Of a stretch of 64,000 bases of DNA, positions 6,576-14,494 are shown in pieces (positions within the stretch are counted from its first letter, which is position 1; every line of letters starts with the position of its first letter). The translations under genes and the position numbers were made by a program. Location of the stretch: NCBI GenBank assembly GCA_028289405.1, contig JANQPP010000046.1, positions 1 to 64,000 on the forward strand, given 5' to 3'. The notes below the pieces were generated by a model. That model did not search any database. It was not told the origin of the DNA and worked only from the letters and a program-made list of their open reading frames with translations. The DNA comes from Pirellulales bacterium (GTDB lineage: Bacteria; Planctomycetota; Planctomycetia; Pirellulales; JANQPP01).

Positions 6576-9191
6576 ATGCTCCAGATCTTTCCCGACCAGA
6601 CGGACGACTTGCTCGACGTGGCGGCGCTCCCCCCCACGGACCGGACGGAACTCGATTACCGCACGCGGCCCCTTTCCGCCGAACGGGAGCTGCGTCTCAC
6701 CCTGCTCTGGCTGGTGGTCTGCCTGCCCGCCTTGACCTTGTTGGGCCTGCCGCTGCAGTTGATTTGCGCATGGATTCCTGGTGGACGCCACCTGGTGGTG
6801 GCGGCCGGCGTGCTGTTCGCCATGTGGATCGTCGGCCGACGGCTCACGGGCGCATTGCAAAAACACGACGTATTCCTGGCCTGGCTGTTCGTGGCCGGCT
6901 GCGCCGCCGCGCTGGCCTGGCACCTAGCCCTCCTCCAGGGCGCGTGGGCACTCCGCGGCGGTCTGCTCGCCGCCTGGATCACCGGCGGCCTGGTGGCACG
7001 CCAAGCCGCCGCGTGGATCCTGGCCGGACCGGCCGTCGATCGGGACCGCAGGCACAAGTGGCGCGAATATCTGCCTGAACTGCTGCCCAGCCGGTTTTCG
7101 CCCGATTGCCCGGAGCGGCTAACCTACGCCGTCAGTCCGCTGCTTTTGTTGTGCGCGTGGTATCTGTCGCTGTGGCTGCTGTGGCGGACGGGGACCGGGC
7201 TCGGAGGGTGGCCTTGCGTGTTTGCCGCCAGCGCGCTGGCCGTGTGGCTGGCCTGGCATGCGGCCGCGCTGCCCTGGGTACCGTTTCCGCATGTGGGGGA
7301 GACATGCCAGGCCACCTGGCGGGGGATGGTGATCTACGTGACCTACGATGTGTATCACACGCGGGCCGCCGGTGTCTTCCGCTTCCCCACGCGCTGGCTG
7401 CGCCCGCCCCCGCGCCGCTGGGCGCTGCTCGCCGCCACCCTACTGGCCATCGGTTTTGGCTACGGGGTGCACTGCCCTTCGCCGTTGGACACATTCCGTG
7501 GCGGCGGTTCGTTCTGGATGCAGTGGGGGGCCAATTTTCTGGGCATCGCGCTGGCCGGACCACTGGCGCTGCTGGTGACGCTCTGGCTGAGCGCGGGGAC
7601 GCTGCTCGCGCGGTTCGAGCGGGAGCTTTCCGAACCTCGCGACGCTGAGTCGACCGATTGGGACATCTACGTGGACCGCATCCTCAATTCAGAGGACGAG
7701 CTGGAGCGGGAGCATCTGCTGTTGGGGTTCTGCGAAGCGGGAGACTACCCAGTCCTGGTCCATCGGGAGATCTACAACCAACACGCGCACATCTTGGGAG
7801 ATAGCGGGGCCAGCAAGACGGCGCTGGCCATCGGCCCGCAGGCCGTGCAGCTCATCGCCCGCGCGGATTGCACGGTCGTGGTCATTGACCTCAAAGGGGA
7901 CCGGGCGCTGTTCGAGACCTGCCGACGGGAGGCGGCCCGCACCGGCCGGCTCCAGTTTCGCTGGATCGCCAACGAGGTCGGCCAGACCACCTTTGGCTTC
8001 AATCCGTTCCTGCAATCGCACAACGAGCAATTGTCGGTCGACCAGCTCACGCAGCAGCTATTGCAGGGCCTCTCGCTCGACTACGGCCTGGAGTACGGCG
8101 CCGGCTACTTCACGGCCATGAACGAGATCGTACTCCGCAACGTGTTGCGGGAGACGGGGGCCGGTTCCTTCGAACAGTTGGACCGGGATCTGGCTGACCG
8201 GGGCTGGTACCGCACGATCGGCCATGAACAGGACTGGGAGCAGGCCCGCCATTTGGCGTCGCTCGTGCAGCGGCTGGGAGGGAGCCCGGCGGTGAATCTC
8301 GTGCCGGATGATGACACGCATCCGCCGGAGGTCCACCGGCAGGCCATCGACGTGGCGGAATTGCTGCGCGAACCGCAGGTGGTCTATCTTTGGCTGCGGT
8401 CGGCGGTCGAGCCGACCAACGCGCCGGCCATCGCCCGGCTGTTTCTGTGGTCGATGTTCACGGCGGCCAGCCACCGTCCCTCTGACGGGAACCGCGTCTA
8501 CTGCTTTATCGACGAGATGCAGCAGATCCTCAGTGACGGCATGAAGCTGGTGTTCGAACAGTTCCGCGACCTGGGCGGGACGATCATCGCCGCGCATCAG
8601 GCGGCGGGACAGTTGCGGAGGCAGGGGACCGATCTGGGAGACACCATCGATTCCTGCACGGCGGTCAAGCAGGTGCTCCGCGCCTCCGACCTCGACTCAC
8701 TCGAACGCCTGGAAAAGCTGTCGGGAATCACGGCGGATACCACCGCGACCTGGTACCAGCCCTACGAACGGGGCAGCGGGGACCTGGATACACGGTACGA
8801 GGAGATCTACGCCGCGGAGGGCCTGGTCCGCGTGGCGGAAAAGGACCGCGTCCGCTACGACCGGGACGCGCTGCAAGCCATCAGCTCGCGGCGGCAGTCG
8901 AGCCTGGTGCGGTTCACCTTCGGCAGCGGCTACACCCAATTCGCCGGCCGGTCGATCCCCATGCGGTCGGAATACGCGATCAGCTACCAAGAGTATCTCA
9001 AACGGCGGCAGGCGGCCTGGCCTGCGGCGGCGGGCGCTTTCCGGGTCCGTCCCCCGGTGGCGGCGGACGTGGGCGTCCCCACGCCGCATATGCTGGCGGA
9101 CCAGTCGATCGCTGAAGGGGATTTTGGCGGAGAATTTGATCATCGCGGACGACCTGCGACAATGGAAGCGGACGGATCCGGCCAGCCTTAA
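6576..9191 (+). CDS. VirD4/TraD/TraG-type conjugative coupling ATPase
   Basis: 871 residues. Several hydrophobic segments fill the first ~350 residues, an unusually long membrane domain for this family. The ATPase follows: Walker A GDSGASKT (~408-415), VVVIDLKGD soon after, Walker B CFIDEMQQ (~643-650), and the conserved TraG/TraD stretch GGTIIAAHQAAGQLRRQG. Such coupling proteins carry the relaxase-DNA complex to a type IV secretion channel. No relaxase or channel gene is seen in the window; they would have to lie left of position 1. The last 68 bases overlap the next gene in another frame. Confidence 0.85.
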   Translation: MLQIFPDQTDDLLDVAALPPTDRTELDYRTRPLSAERELRLTLLWLVVCLPALTLLGLPLQLICAWIPGGRHLVVAAGVLFAMWIVGRRLTGALQKHDVFLAWLFVAGCAAALAWHLALLQGAWALRGGLLAAWITGGLVARQAAAWILAGPAVDRDRRHKWREYLPELLPSRFSPDCPERLTYAVSPLLLLCAWYLSLWLLWRTGTGLGGWPCVFAASALAVWLAWHAAALPWVPFPHVGETCQATWRGMVIYVTYDVYHTRAAGVFRFPTRWLRPPPRRWALLAATLLAIGFGYGVHCPSPLDTFRGGGSFWMQWGANFLGIALAGPLALLVTLWLSAGTLLARFERELSEPRDAESTDWDIYVDRILNSEDELEREHLLLGFCEAGDYPVLVHREIYNQHAHILGDSGASKTALAIGPQAVQLIARADCTVVVIDLKGDRALFETCRREAARTGRLQFRWIANEVGQTTFGFNPFLQSHNEQLSVDQLTQQLLQGLSLDYGLEYGAGYFTAMNEIVLRNVLRETGAGSFEQLDRDLADRGWYRTIGHEQDWEQARHLASLVQRLGGSPAVNLVPDDDTHPPEVHRQAIDVAELLREPQVVYLWLRSAVEPTNAPAIARLFLWSMFTAASHRPSDGNRVYCFIDEMQQILSDGMKLVFEQFRDLGGTIIAAHQAAGQLRRQGTDLGDTIDSCTAVKQVLRASDLDSLERLEKLSGITADTTATWYQPYERGSGDLDTRYEEIYAAEGLVRVAEKDRVRYDRDALQAISSRRQSSLVRFTFGSGYTQFAGRSIPMRSEYAISYQEYLKRRQAAWPAAAGAFRVRPPVAADVGVPTPHMLADQSIAEGDFGGEFDHRGRPATMEADGSGQP

Positions 9192-10416
9192 GACGAGGAT
9201 TGTTTTCCTGGGGCGCTCGCCAGAGGTTCGCCGCATGTTCTACTTCTTTTACAGGGTGCAAAGGTACGTGGGGTTGATGTTGATCCTGCTGGTCGGTGTC
9301 ACCTTGGTCCTGTACTCCTCCTGGATCGACGACAAACTCTTTGGTACGGCTCCACCGGTGCGGAACGCGCCGGCCGCCGCGGCGCCGGTCGGCGGCTCCA
9401 CTCCCGCGGGAGCACCGTCGCCCGCCGTGCGCGCCGCGGTGATCCGCCAGATCGCGGAGGCCCAAACGCTGTTGGCCGATGTCTCCGACAGCGTGACCCA
9501 GGCGCTCCAAGCGGCGCAAGCGTGGAAGACCCAGGTCGAGCCGCTACGAAATCGGGAGCTGGCGGAACCCGTCGAGAGCACCGGGGAAGGCGGAGATCCG
9601 GCGGAACTGTTCGACCGGCTGGCCTACGTGCTGCGGAGGGAACGCCTCGGCACGGCGGAACTGCGGGATGTCGCGGCGCGGGTCGATGCCTGGCGAATCC
9701 AACTGGAGGATGGGTCACGGCAATCGCCCCCCGTCCCGCCCACGCTGGACGCCATGGTCGAGATTCGCCAGCTGCACGCCAACTGCCAGCAGGCGGAAGC
9801 CGATTGGGAGCGCGATTTGGAACAGGCCCTGGCCATTCACCACTTGCTGGCAAAGCAATCCGCGAAGCAAGCGGACGTCCGCCAAGCCCAACCGGCCGCG
9901 CCCACCACGATCGGCGACCAGGTGGAGGAGGCGGATGCCCGGGCCGCCCTGGACCAGCTCGATCGGCAGATCGTTCATGAGCAGAAATTGGAAGCAGCGG
10001 AACGGGCCCGTGAAGCCAAGTTGGCCGAGGAGCGGCGCATCCAAGCACAGCGTGAAGCCGAATTGTTGGCGGAGGTGAAGTCGCCAGAGGTCCAGGCGCT
10101 GCTGGCCCCGTTTCTGCAGGACCGGGATGTCCAGCCGCGCATGTCCGGCGCGTCGATACGGTTTCAGAAGACGTTCGATTCCCAGCCCATGTCGCTGGCC
10201 GCCCTGCACGGGATCGGCGCCCTGGACGAATCGCTGCAAGGGCTCAAGCGTTTGGCCTTGTTGGGCGGCCACCGCAAACTGTCCCCGCCCAAATGGTCCG
10301 TGCATTCCCAGCCAGGCAACTGGAGCCAGGAGGACCGGGAGATGCTGCGGCGGGCGCAGCGGATGCTCCGCGACTACGGCCCCATCCTGGTGAAGGCCGG
10401 AAAATTGTCCAAGTGA
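9124..10416 (+). CDS. Membrane-anchored coiled-coil protein of the mobile element
   Basis: 430 residues from TTG 9124, not recognised by family. One transmembrane helix (~50-66, VGLMLILLVGVTLVLY) precedes an alanine/proline linker and a long helical, probably coiled-coil region rich in E/K/R/A/Q (~100-320). Third codon positions between 9124 and 9235 are strongly G/C, which argues that the part overlapping the ATPase gene is truly coding; ATG 9235 is the alternative start. An AGGGG lies shortly before the TTG. Position suggests a partner of the coupling ATPase, perhaps a periplasm-spanning or tethering subunit. Confidence 0.6.
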   Translation: MAENLIIADDLRQWKRTDPASLKTRIVFLGRSPEVRRMFYFFYRVQRYVGLMLILLVGVTLVLYSSWIDDKLFGTAPPVRNAPAAAAPVGGSTPAGAPSPAVRAAVIRQIAEAQTLLADVSDSVTQALQAAQAWKTQVEPLRNRELAEPVESTGEGGDPAELFDRLAYVLRRERLGTAELRDVAARVDAWRIQLEDGSRQSPPVPPTLDAMVEIRQLHANCQQAEADWERDLEQALAIHHLLAKQSAKQADVRQAQPAAPTTIGDQVEEADARAALDQLDRQIVHEQKLEAAERAREAKLAEERRIQAQREAELLAEVKSPEVQALLAPFLQDRDVQPRMSGASIRFQKTFDSQPMSLAALHGIGALDESLQGLKRLALLGGHRKLSPPKWSVHSQPGNWSQEDREMLRRAQRMLRDYGPILVKAGKLSK

Positions 10417-10491
10417 GGCCGCCGAAGGCGTGACAGCGGAACCTAGCGCTGGGCCGGCCGCGTGTGGTATCCTCAAAAAGGAGGTATCAAC

Positions 10492-10824
10492 ATGAGCGAA
10501 GCACTCGATCAGGCCGAGCGGCTGTTGACCGCGCTTTCTGCCGAGGAGAAATCCCGGCTGCTCGTCCGCTTGCTGCAGGATCTGGGCCAGCGGACGCCGG
10601 GGATCGAATCGCATCCGGACGTGTGCGGCGGCGAGCCCTGCATCGTGCGGACGCGGATTCCCGTGTGGGTCCTGGAGCAGGCACGCCGGCTGGGGACCAC
10701 GGAGGCCGACTTGCTCGCGGCCTATCCATCCCTGGTGGCCGAGGACTTGGCCCACGCCTGGGCGTACGTCCGTCAGCATCGCCAGGAGGTCGACCGGCAA
10801 ATCCGCGAGAATGAAGCCGCGTGA
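10492..10824 (+). CDS. DUF433 antitoxin
   Basis: 110 residues with the DUF433 signature: HPDVCGGEPCIVRTRIPVWVLEQ, then YPSLVAEDLAHAWAYV. DUF433 proteins are small winged-helix antitoxins that pair with DUF5615 PIN-like toxins. AAAGGAGGT is seven bases before ATG 10492, one of the best ribosome sites in the window. The stop overlaps the GTG start of the toxin gene. Confidence 0.88.
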   Translation: MSEALDQAERLLTALSAEEKSRLLVRLLQDLGQRTPGIESHPDVCGGEPCIVRTRIPVWVLEQARRLGTTEADLLAAYPSLVAEDLAHAWAYVRQHRQEVDRQIRENEAA

Positions 10825-11162
10825 TCGCCCGACTCTACGCCAATGAGAATTTCCCGCGGCCGGTGGTCGACGCCTTACGCGAATGCGGACACGACGTGCG
10901 GACCACTCGCGACGCCGAACAAGACAATCGGCGGATGCCGGACGAAGCCGTGCTGGCCTTTGCCGTGGAACAAAACCGCGCCGTGTTGACGCTCAACCGC
11001 AAGCATTTCATCCGGCTGCACGCCCAGCGGCCGCGCCATCGCGGCATCATCGTCTGCACGTTTGATCCGGACTTCGCCGCACAGGCCGGCCGGATCCATG
11101 CCGCCCTCCAGGCCCTGGAAACCTTGGACGGCCAGTTGCTCCGCATCCAGCGGCAAAACTGA
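10821..11162 (+). CDS. DUF5615 PIN-like toxin
   Basis: 113 residues. The N-terminal IARLYANENFPRPVVDALRECGHDV and the later AVLTLNRKHFIRL match DUF5615 (Mut7-C/PIN-like) proteins, presumed ribonucleases. It starts with GTG in a GTGA overlap with the antitoxin, giving the usual antitoxin-first order. On an integrative element the pair probably helps maintenance; this is inferred from context. Confidence 0.85.
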   Translation: MIARLYANENFPRPVVDALRECGHDVRTTRDAEQDNRRMPDEAVLAFAVEQNRAVLTLNRKHFIRLHAQRPRHRGIIVCTFDPDFAAQAGRIHAALQALETLDGQLLRIQRQN

Positions 11163-11451
11163 CGCGAATCCGCTGGAGCGATTTGGCGTAACGTGCCTGG
11201 TCTGTCGACCCCATGACCGTCTTCGTGGGTGAGGCGGTAGCCGGCAGTTCATCCAGCATATTGAGTGCGTTTCGATTAAGTGTCGCGGCATTTGCGCTGT
11301 TTCGACTCGTGAATTTCAGCGTCAGAAACGCTACACGTCCGTGCGACGCGCACTAGCGGAAACCTTCCTCGTGCATACCGTGAGCGACGTCTCTGTTACT
11401 GTTGGCGCGGGGCCATTCGATCCGCGTGGCATTCACGGCCATGCAACACCA

Positions 11452-11480
11452 CCCGCCCAACGAGAATGGCCCCAAAACCA
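11452..11480 (+). repeat. 29-bp direct repeat, copy 2
   Basis: Identical over 29 bases to 4794-4822 and in the same orientation. It lies about 400 bases before the next supported gene (ATG 11885), so a transcript starting here would have a long leader unless an unseen gene intervenes. Confidence 0.8.
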
Positions 11481-11793
11481 ACCTTTTTCGCGCCGCGCGC
11501 CAGCCTAAACTGGAGACAACTTCGAAACTCTCTCACTCCCGGGTCCTCGAGAGATGCTTAAAGAAGGAGGACCCATCATTTTCGCGACCGCCCGGAATCA
11601 CAACACTGCGGCGGACACCTGCTCACGTTCGGCCGGAGAGATCCAACGCGGCCAGCAACGTTTGGTGGCGAGTTCGAACGGCCCGACGGCAGGTGCTGGC
11701 ACACGGTTCCTCGTGGGAGCCGTGAGCTGAGAAACGTTCTCGGGAGATGACCGCGATGCAAGTTCGACGATCGACCACGGAACCCGATCGCGG

Positions 11794-11835
11794 TGGCGCC
11801 CCCGGGCGCCATCGAGGAATTCCTTGTGAATTCCT
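11794..11835. promoter_or_regulatory. Two adjacent inverted repeats upstream of a small membrane protein gene
   Basis: TGGCGCC-CCCG-GGCGCCA (11794-11811) is followed three bases later by AGGAATTC-CTTGT-GAATTCCT (11815-11835). Both arms are perfect. They sit 50-90 bases before ATG 11885 and could form leader hairpins or bind a dimeric regulator. Confidence 0.4.
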
Positions 11836-11884
11836 GGAACCCACGTGCGGCTGCAAGCCGCCGAGAACCAGAGGAGATATCGCC

Positions 11885-12235
11885 ATGGCATTGGAAGCTG
11901 GTGGTCACAGGTTTTGCAAAGTGATGCACACCGAGAACGGGCGAAGTTGGACACGGAGGATTCACACCATGACGGTGCAGGCGGCCGATGGACGCGTGCA
12001 TCATCTGGAAGGGCGTGATCTTCCGGATGCCATTTCGCTGTATGCGGGCATCTCTTACCGCGGGGCGCACGTGGCCGAGGTGCTGCTAAGCCCCAAAGAG
12101 GCGCAGGCCTCCCCCTGGTTGCCAGTCGCCAGCGGCTGGATCTCCAAGCGGGATGCCTTCTTTTTGGTGCTGGGCTTTTTCTTTTTCAGCTTGGTGCAAT
12201 TTCTGGCTGAAGCGACCGCCCTCGCACTGATGTAA
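11885..12235 (+). CDS. Small tail-anchored hypothetical protein
   Basis: 116 residues, not recognised. The soluble part (MALEAGGHRFCKVMHTENG ... AADGRVHHLEGRDLPDA) is followed by one C-terminal hydrophobic helix (DAFFLVLGFFFFSLVQFLAE), which would anchor the protein with its N-terminus in the cytoplasm. AGAGGAGA lies seven bases before ATG 11885; longer in-frame starts upstream cross the inverted repeats and are not favoured. A strong terminator directly follows. Confidence 0.6.
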   Translation: MALEAGGHRFCKVMHTENGRSWTRRIHTMTVQAADGRVHHLEGRDLPDAISLYAGISYRGAHVAEVLLSPKEAQASPWLPVASGWISKRDAFFLVLGFFFFSLVQFLAEATALALM

Positions 12236-12241
12236 CCCCCG

Positions 12242-12290
12242 GGCACACGAGAGACCTCTTCGGCCGGTCTCCTCGTGTGCCTCTTTTTTT
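12242..12290 (+). terminator. Strong intrinsic terminator
   Basis: GGCACACGAG-AGACC pairs with GGTCT-C-CTCGTGTGCC around a short loop and is followed by a run of seven T in CTCTTTTTTT. It begins six bases after the stop of the tail-anchored protein gene and ends that transcription unit. Confidence 0.88.
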
Positions 12291-12443
12291 GAAGGGCCCG
12301 AGATAGTTTCCGGGCCGCGAGTCTGAGGACGACGGGGAACGTCGGCTTCGGGAACGTGGAGTGGCCATGCGCCGTTCCGCGCTGGATAAACGCGATCCGT
12401 GACGGATAGGGATTCGGCCGGACGCACAAAGAAAGGAGGTGTG

Positions 12444-12728
12444 ATGGACAAGGAACAGCCTGCCCATAAATTGAAACTGGGACAAATCCGTGTCGCCATT
12501 TGGGCGAATCCGTCGAAGGAACGGGGCGTGTGGTTCACCGTCTCGCTCTCACGGCTGTATAAGTCGGGAGACGGCTGGAAGGAGACACGTTCGCTCCGGC
12601 TGGAGGACCTGCCGGTCGCCATGAAGGCGCTCGACATGGCCGATACCTGGATCTGGCACAAACAGCGGCAGATGGAACAGGCCGAGCACAAGGCGGCGGC
12701 GCAGCTGCTGTCCCAGGCGGGGAGGTAG
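12444..12728 (+). CDS. Small conserved mobile-element protein, paralogue 1 of a four-member set
   Basis: 94 residues. Core pattern: KLGQIRVAIW, then TVSLSRLYKSGDGWKETRSL, then LEDLPVAMKALDMADTWIW. The same pattern recurs in 13716-13964 and 14267-14494 and, weakly, in 13951-14274. Similar small proteins of unknown function are familiar from planctomycete genomes. The regular strand-then-helix look recalls small single-stranded-DNA-binding folds, but that is only a guess. AGGAGG lies four bases before ATG 12444. The next gene's ribosome site overlaps this gene's stop. Confidence 0.75.
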   Translation: MDKEQPAHKLKLGQIRVAIWANPSKERGVWFTVSLSRLYKSGDGWKETRSLRLEDLPVAMKALDMADTWIWHKQRQMEQAEHKAAAQLLSQAGR

Positions 12729-12730
12729 TC

Positions 12731-13018
12731 ATGCCCATGGTTCCACTCGCATGCATGGTAGCGCAGCTTGGAGTCATCATGATCACGCGTAATGCGGCCC
12801 AACAACTCCACCACGAGGATGTGCTGGATGGTCTTGGCCGCCACGTGATGGGTGATTATGGCGAACTGGAAGACGTCGACTGGCAAACGAACGATGACGC
12901 CCGGAGACACGGATACGGCATCGTTTCGTCGTACACCGATCGACGGCATCGGCGGTTCCTGATCGTCACGGAAGCGGACCGTTCCGCGACCACGATCCTG
13001 CTTCCGGAAGAGTACTGA
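12731..13018 (+). CDS. Small plasmid-type conserved hypothetical protein
   Basis: 95 residues. The pattern LGRHVMGDYGELEDVDW, NDDARRHGYGIVSSY, then FLIVTEADRSATTILLPEEY matches a small conserved family found on plasmids and integrated elements; its function is unknown to me. GGAGGT stands four bases before ATG 12731. The conserved part begins at MITRNAAQQL, so ATG 12779, with GGAG five bases before it, is a plausible shorter start. Confidence 0.7.
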   Translation: MPMVPLACMVAQLGVIMITRNAAQQLHHEDVLDGLGRHVMGDYGELEDVDWQTNDDARRHGYGIVSSYTDRRHRRFLIVTEADRSATTILLPEEY

Positions 13019-13187
13019 GCTGACCCGCGGGTTGTTTTCTGGTTTTTGAGGGGGGAGCGCCGGCCGCGCTTCCCCCTCGGCCAGGTTTCACCGTCCGAAC
13101 TTGCCATGGTTTGGCCAGGATGGCAAGCCAAGAACTCCGTCCTCTCCGCATCGCACGGCAGCGCCTAGCCCATGGGAAGCAGCCACC

Positions 13188-13415
13188 ATGGACCAATCTC
13201 TCAACCACGCCCGCCGTTCGTTGCTCCGCGCTCAAGAAGCGGCCCGCCAGCGGCTGGCCGCCTTGGACCAGGAACGCCGGGAGCTGAAGGCATCCCTCAA
13301 ATCGTTGGAAGCGGCGCTCAAGGCCATCGACAAACCACGGCCTGGGCCAACGGCCAGGCCGATGCTCGAGCGTCCGGCGGAACCGGGGGACATGGAAGTC
13401 GACCGCAGCGAATGA
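13188..13415 (+). CDS. Small coiled-coil hypothetical protein
   Basis: 75 residues from ATG 13188. About 45 residues (SLNHARRSLLRAQEAARQR ... SLKSLEAALKAID) form heptad-like helix, followed by a short proline-rich acidic tail. No strong ribosome site is visible and the family is not recognised. Its codon use is G/C-ending like its neighbours, which supports it being expressed. Confidence 0.45.
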   Translation: MDQSLNHARRSLLRAQEAARQRLAALDQERRELKASLKSLEAALKAIDKPRPGPTARPMLERPAEPGDMEVDRSE

Positions 13416-13606
13416 AGTCGGGCTTACGCCGGACAGGCTTTTCGCCGTTTCCACAGCGGTTCCCGGTGATGTTGGTCGTCGATTCTATCCGAAACGCCAG
13501 CCCATCCCCGCGCCGCACGATGCGTTTCGGATCCGTGCGATGGTCACGGATATCGCCATGGGTCGTAACGGGTGATTTTCCGTACTTAGCTCCCGATTCG
13601 GGACGC

Positions 13607-13632
13607 GGCCAATCCAGAATGGCCCCAAAGCC
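13607..13632 (+). repeat. Diverged third copy of the 29-bp repeat
   Basis: 21 of 26 aligned bases agree with copies 1 and 2, including an unbroken AGAATGGCCCCAAA core at 13616-13629. It lies about 84 bases before ATG 13716, close to the spacing of copy 1 from its gene. The 300-bp gap that contains it (13416-13715) holds no supported gene. Confidence 0.6.
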
Positions 13633-13715
13633 CGGTTTTTTCCAAGTGGCGATGCGTCACCATGAATGAGATCGGTTTTGGGAACACAACGTCGCACCAA
13701 TCCATGAGGATCCGC

Positions 13716-13964
13716 ATGCCGTCGGACCGCCGGCCCGTTCATGAAATCAAACTCGGCCGCGTTCGGGCCTCGATCTGGAGCCACGGCAATGGACCAGGGG
13801 AGAGTTGGTTCAGCGTCTCCATCTCACGCCGGTACCGGGACGGGGAGACGTGGAAATCGACGGCCTCCTTTGGACGCGACGAGTTGCCGCTGGTGGCCAA
13901 GGCAGCCGAGATGGCCTACGCCTGGATTTGGAATGATCGGGGGGAACCAGATGCGACGCCCTAA
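13716..13964 (+). CDS. Small conserved mobile-element protein, paralogue 2
   Basis: 82 residues. VHEIKLGRVRASIW, FSVSISRRYRDGETWKSTASFGRDELPLVAKAAEMAYAW closely parallels paralogues 1 and 3. ATG 13716 is chosen because GAGG lies six bases upstream and because the resulting N-terminus matches the length of the paralogue at 14267; an ATG at 13662 would add 18 residues without similarity. It overlaps the next gene by 14 bases. First in a chain of four overlapping genes that ends with the methyltransferase. Confidence 0.72.
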   Translation: MPSDRRPVHEIKLGRVRASIWSHGNGPGESWFSVSISRRYRDGETWKSTASFGRDELPLVAKAAEMAYAWIWNDRGEPDATP

Positions 13965-14274
13965 AATCTCATCCACCAGCCCACCGGTCGCCGTGGTCGG
14001 CGCCGGAGACCTAGTGTCACACGTGGTTCGTGGCGACGAAGTCAACGATACCGCTAACTACCGCTTCAGCATTTTCCGGCTCAACGCCGACCTGCGGGCC
14101 ACGCACGCGCTCCGTCCGGAGGACCTGCCCGACCTGATCAAGCTCTGCCAGGTGGTGACTGTGGCCATCGTGGATGACGGCTGGCTTCCCGATGAGACGC
14201 GTGACGCCTTGCGGAAACTGGAAGGCGAGCTGCGGATGATGACCGACCGCTGGAGCGACGCACAGCATGGCTAA
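13951..14274 (+). CDS. Hypothetical protein, diverged relative of the small paralogues
   Basis: 107 residues. YRFSIFRLNADLRATHALRPEDLPDLIKL lines up with the RLY...DLP half of the paralogues, so I take it as a diverged fourth member, fused to a charged C-terminal helix (RDALRKLEGELRMMTDRW). A GGGGGA run precedes ATG 13951, which is inside the end of the upstream gene. It overlaps the next gene by eight bases. Confidence 0.62.
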   Translation: MRRPKISSTSPPVAVVGAGDLVSHVVRGDEVNDTANYRFSIFRLNADLRATHALRPEDLPDLIKLCQVVTVAIVDDGWLPDETRDALRKLEGELRMMTDRWSDAQHG

Positions 14275-14494
14275 GCCGCTGCACGAAATTCGCCGAGGCC
14301 TGATCGTGGCCCGCATTTGGCGCCACCGTTCTCGGCAGCGTGATCGCTACTCGCTGAGCCTCGTGCGGCTCTTTCGCAATGGGGACCAGTGGAAGGAATC
14401 GGCCCGCTTGGGTCGGGATGACCTCCCCCTGGCCCGGTTGGTCTTGGACGAAGCCCATGCCTGGATGCTCACCCAGGAGGGCGCGCGGCGGTGA
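14267..14494 (+). CDS. Small conserved mobile-element protein, paralogue 3
   Basis: 75 residues, the shortest member. LHEIRRGLIVARIWRHR, then YSLSLVRLFRNGDQWKESARLGRDDLPLARLVLDEAHAW. It keeps the GDQWK and RDDLP blocks of the family. Eight-base overlap with the gene before, four-base GTGA overlap with the methyltransferase after, so all four genes are probably translated together. Confidence 0.72.
   Translation: MAKPLHEIRRGLIVARIWRHRSRQRDRYSLSLVRLFRNGDQWKESARLGRDDLPLARLVLDEAHAWMLTQEGARR

Larger units (their letters stand above)
11163..11884. other. 722-bp intergenic region with repeat and inverted repeats
   Basis: No convincing gene. It holds copy 2 of the 29-bp repeat (11452-11480) and two adjacent inverted repeats close to the next gene: TGGCGCC/GGCGCCA (11794-11811) and AGGAATTC/GAATTCCT (11815-11835). 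Several short open frames here lack a ribosome site or recognisable product. It is a candidate regulatory or transfer-origin region. Confidence 0.45.

Noticed and set aside
11402-11725. 107-codon plus-strand frame across repeat copy 2
   Set aside because: It contains the 29-bp repeat, has no ribosome site and no similarity to known proteins; treated as intergenic.
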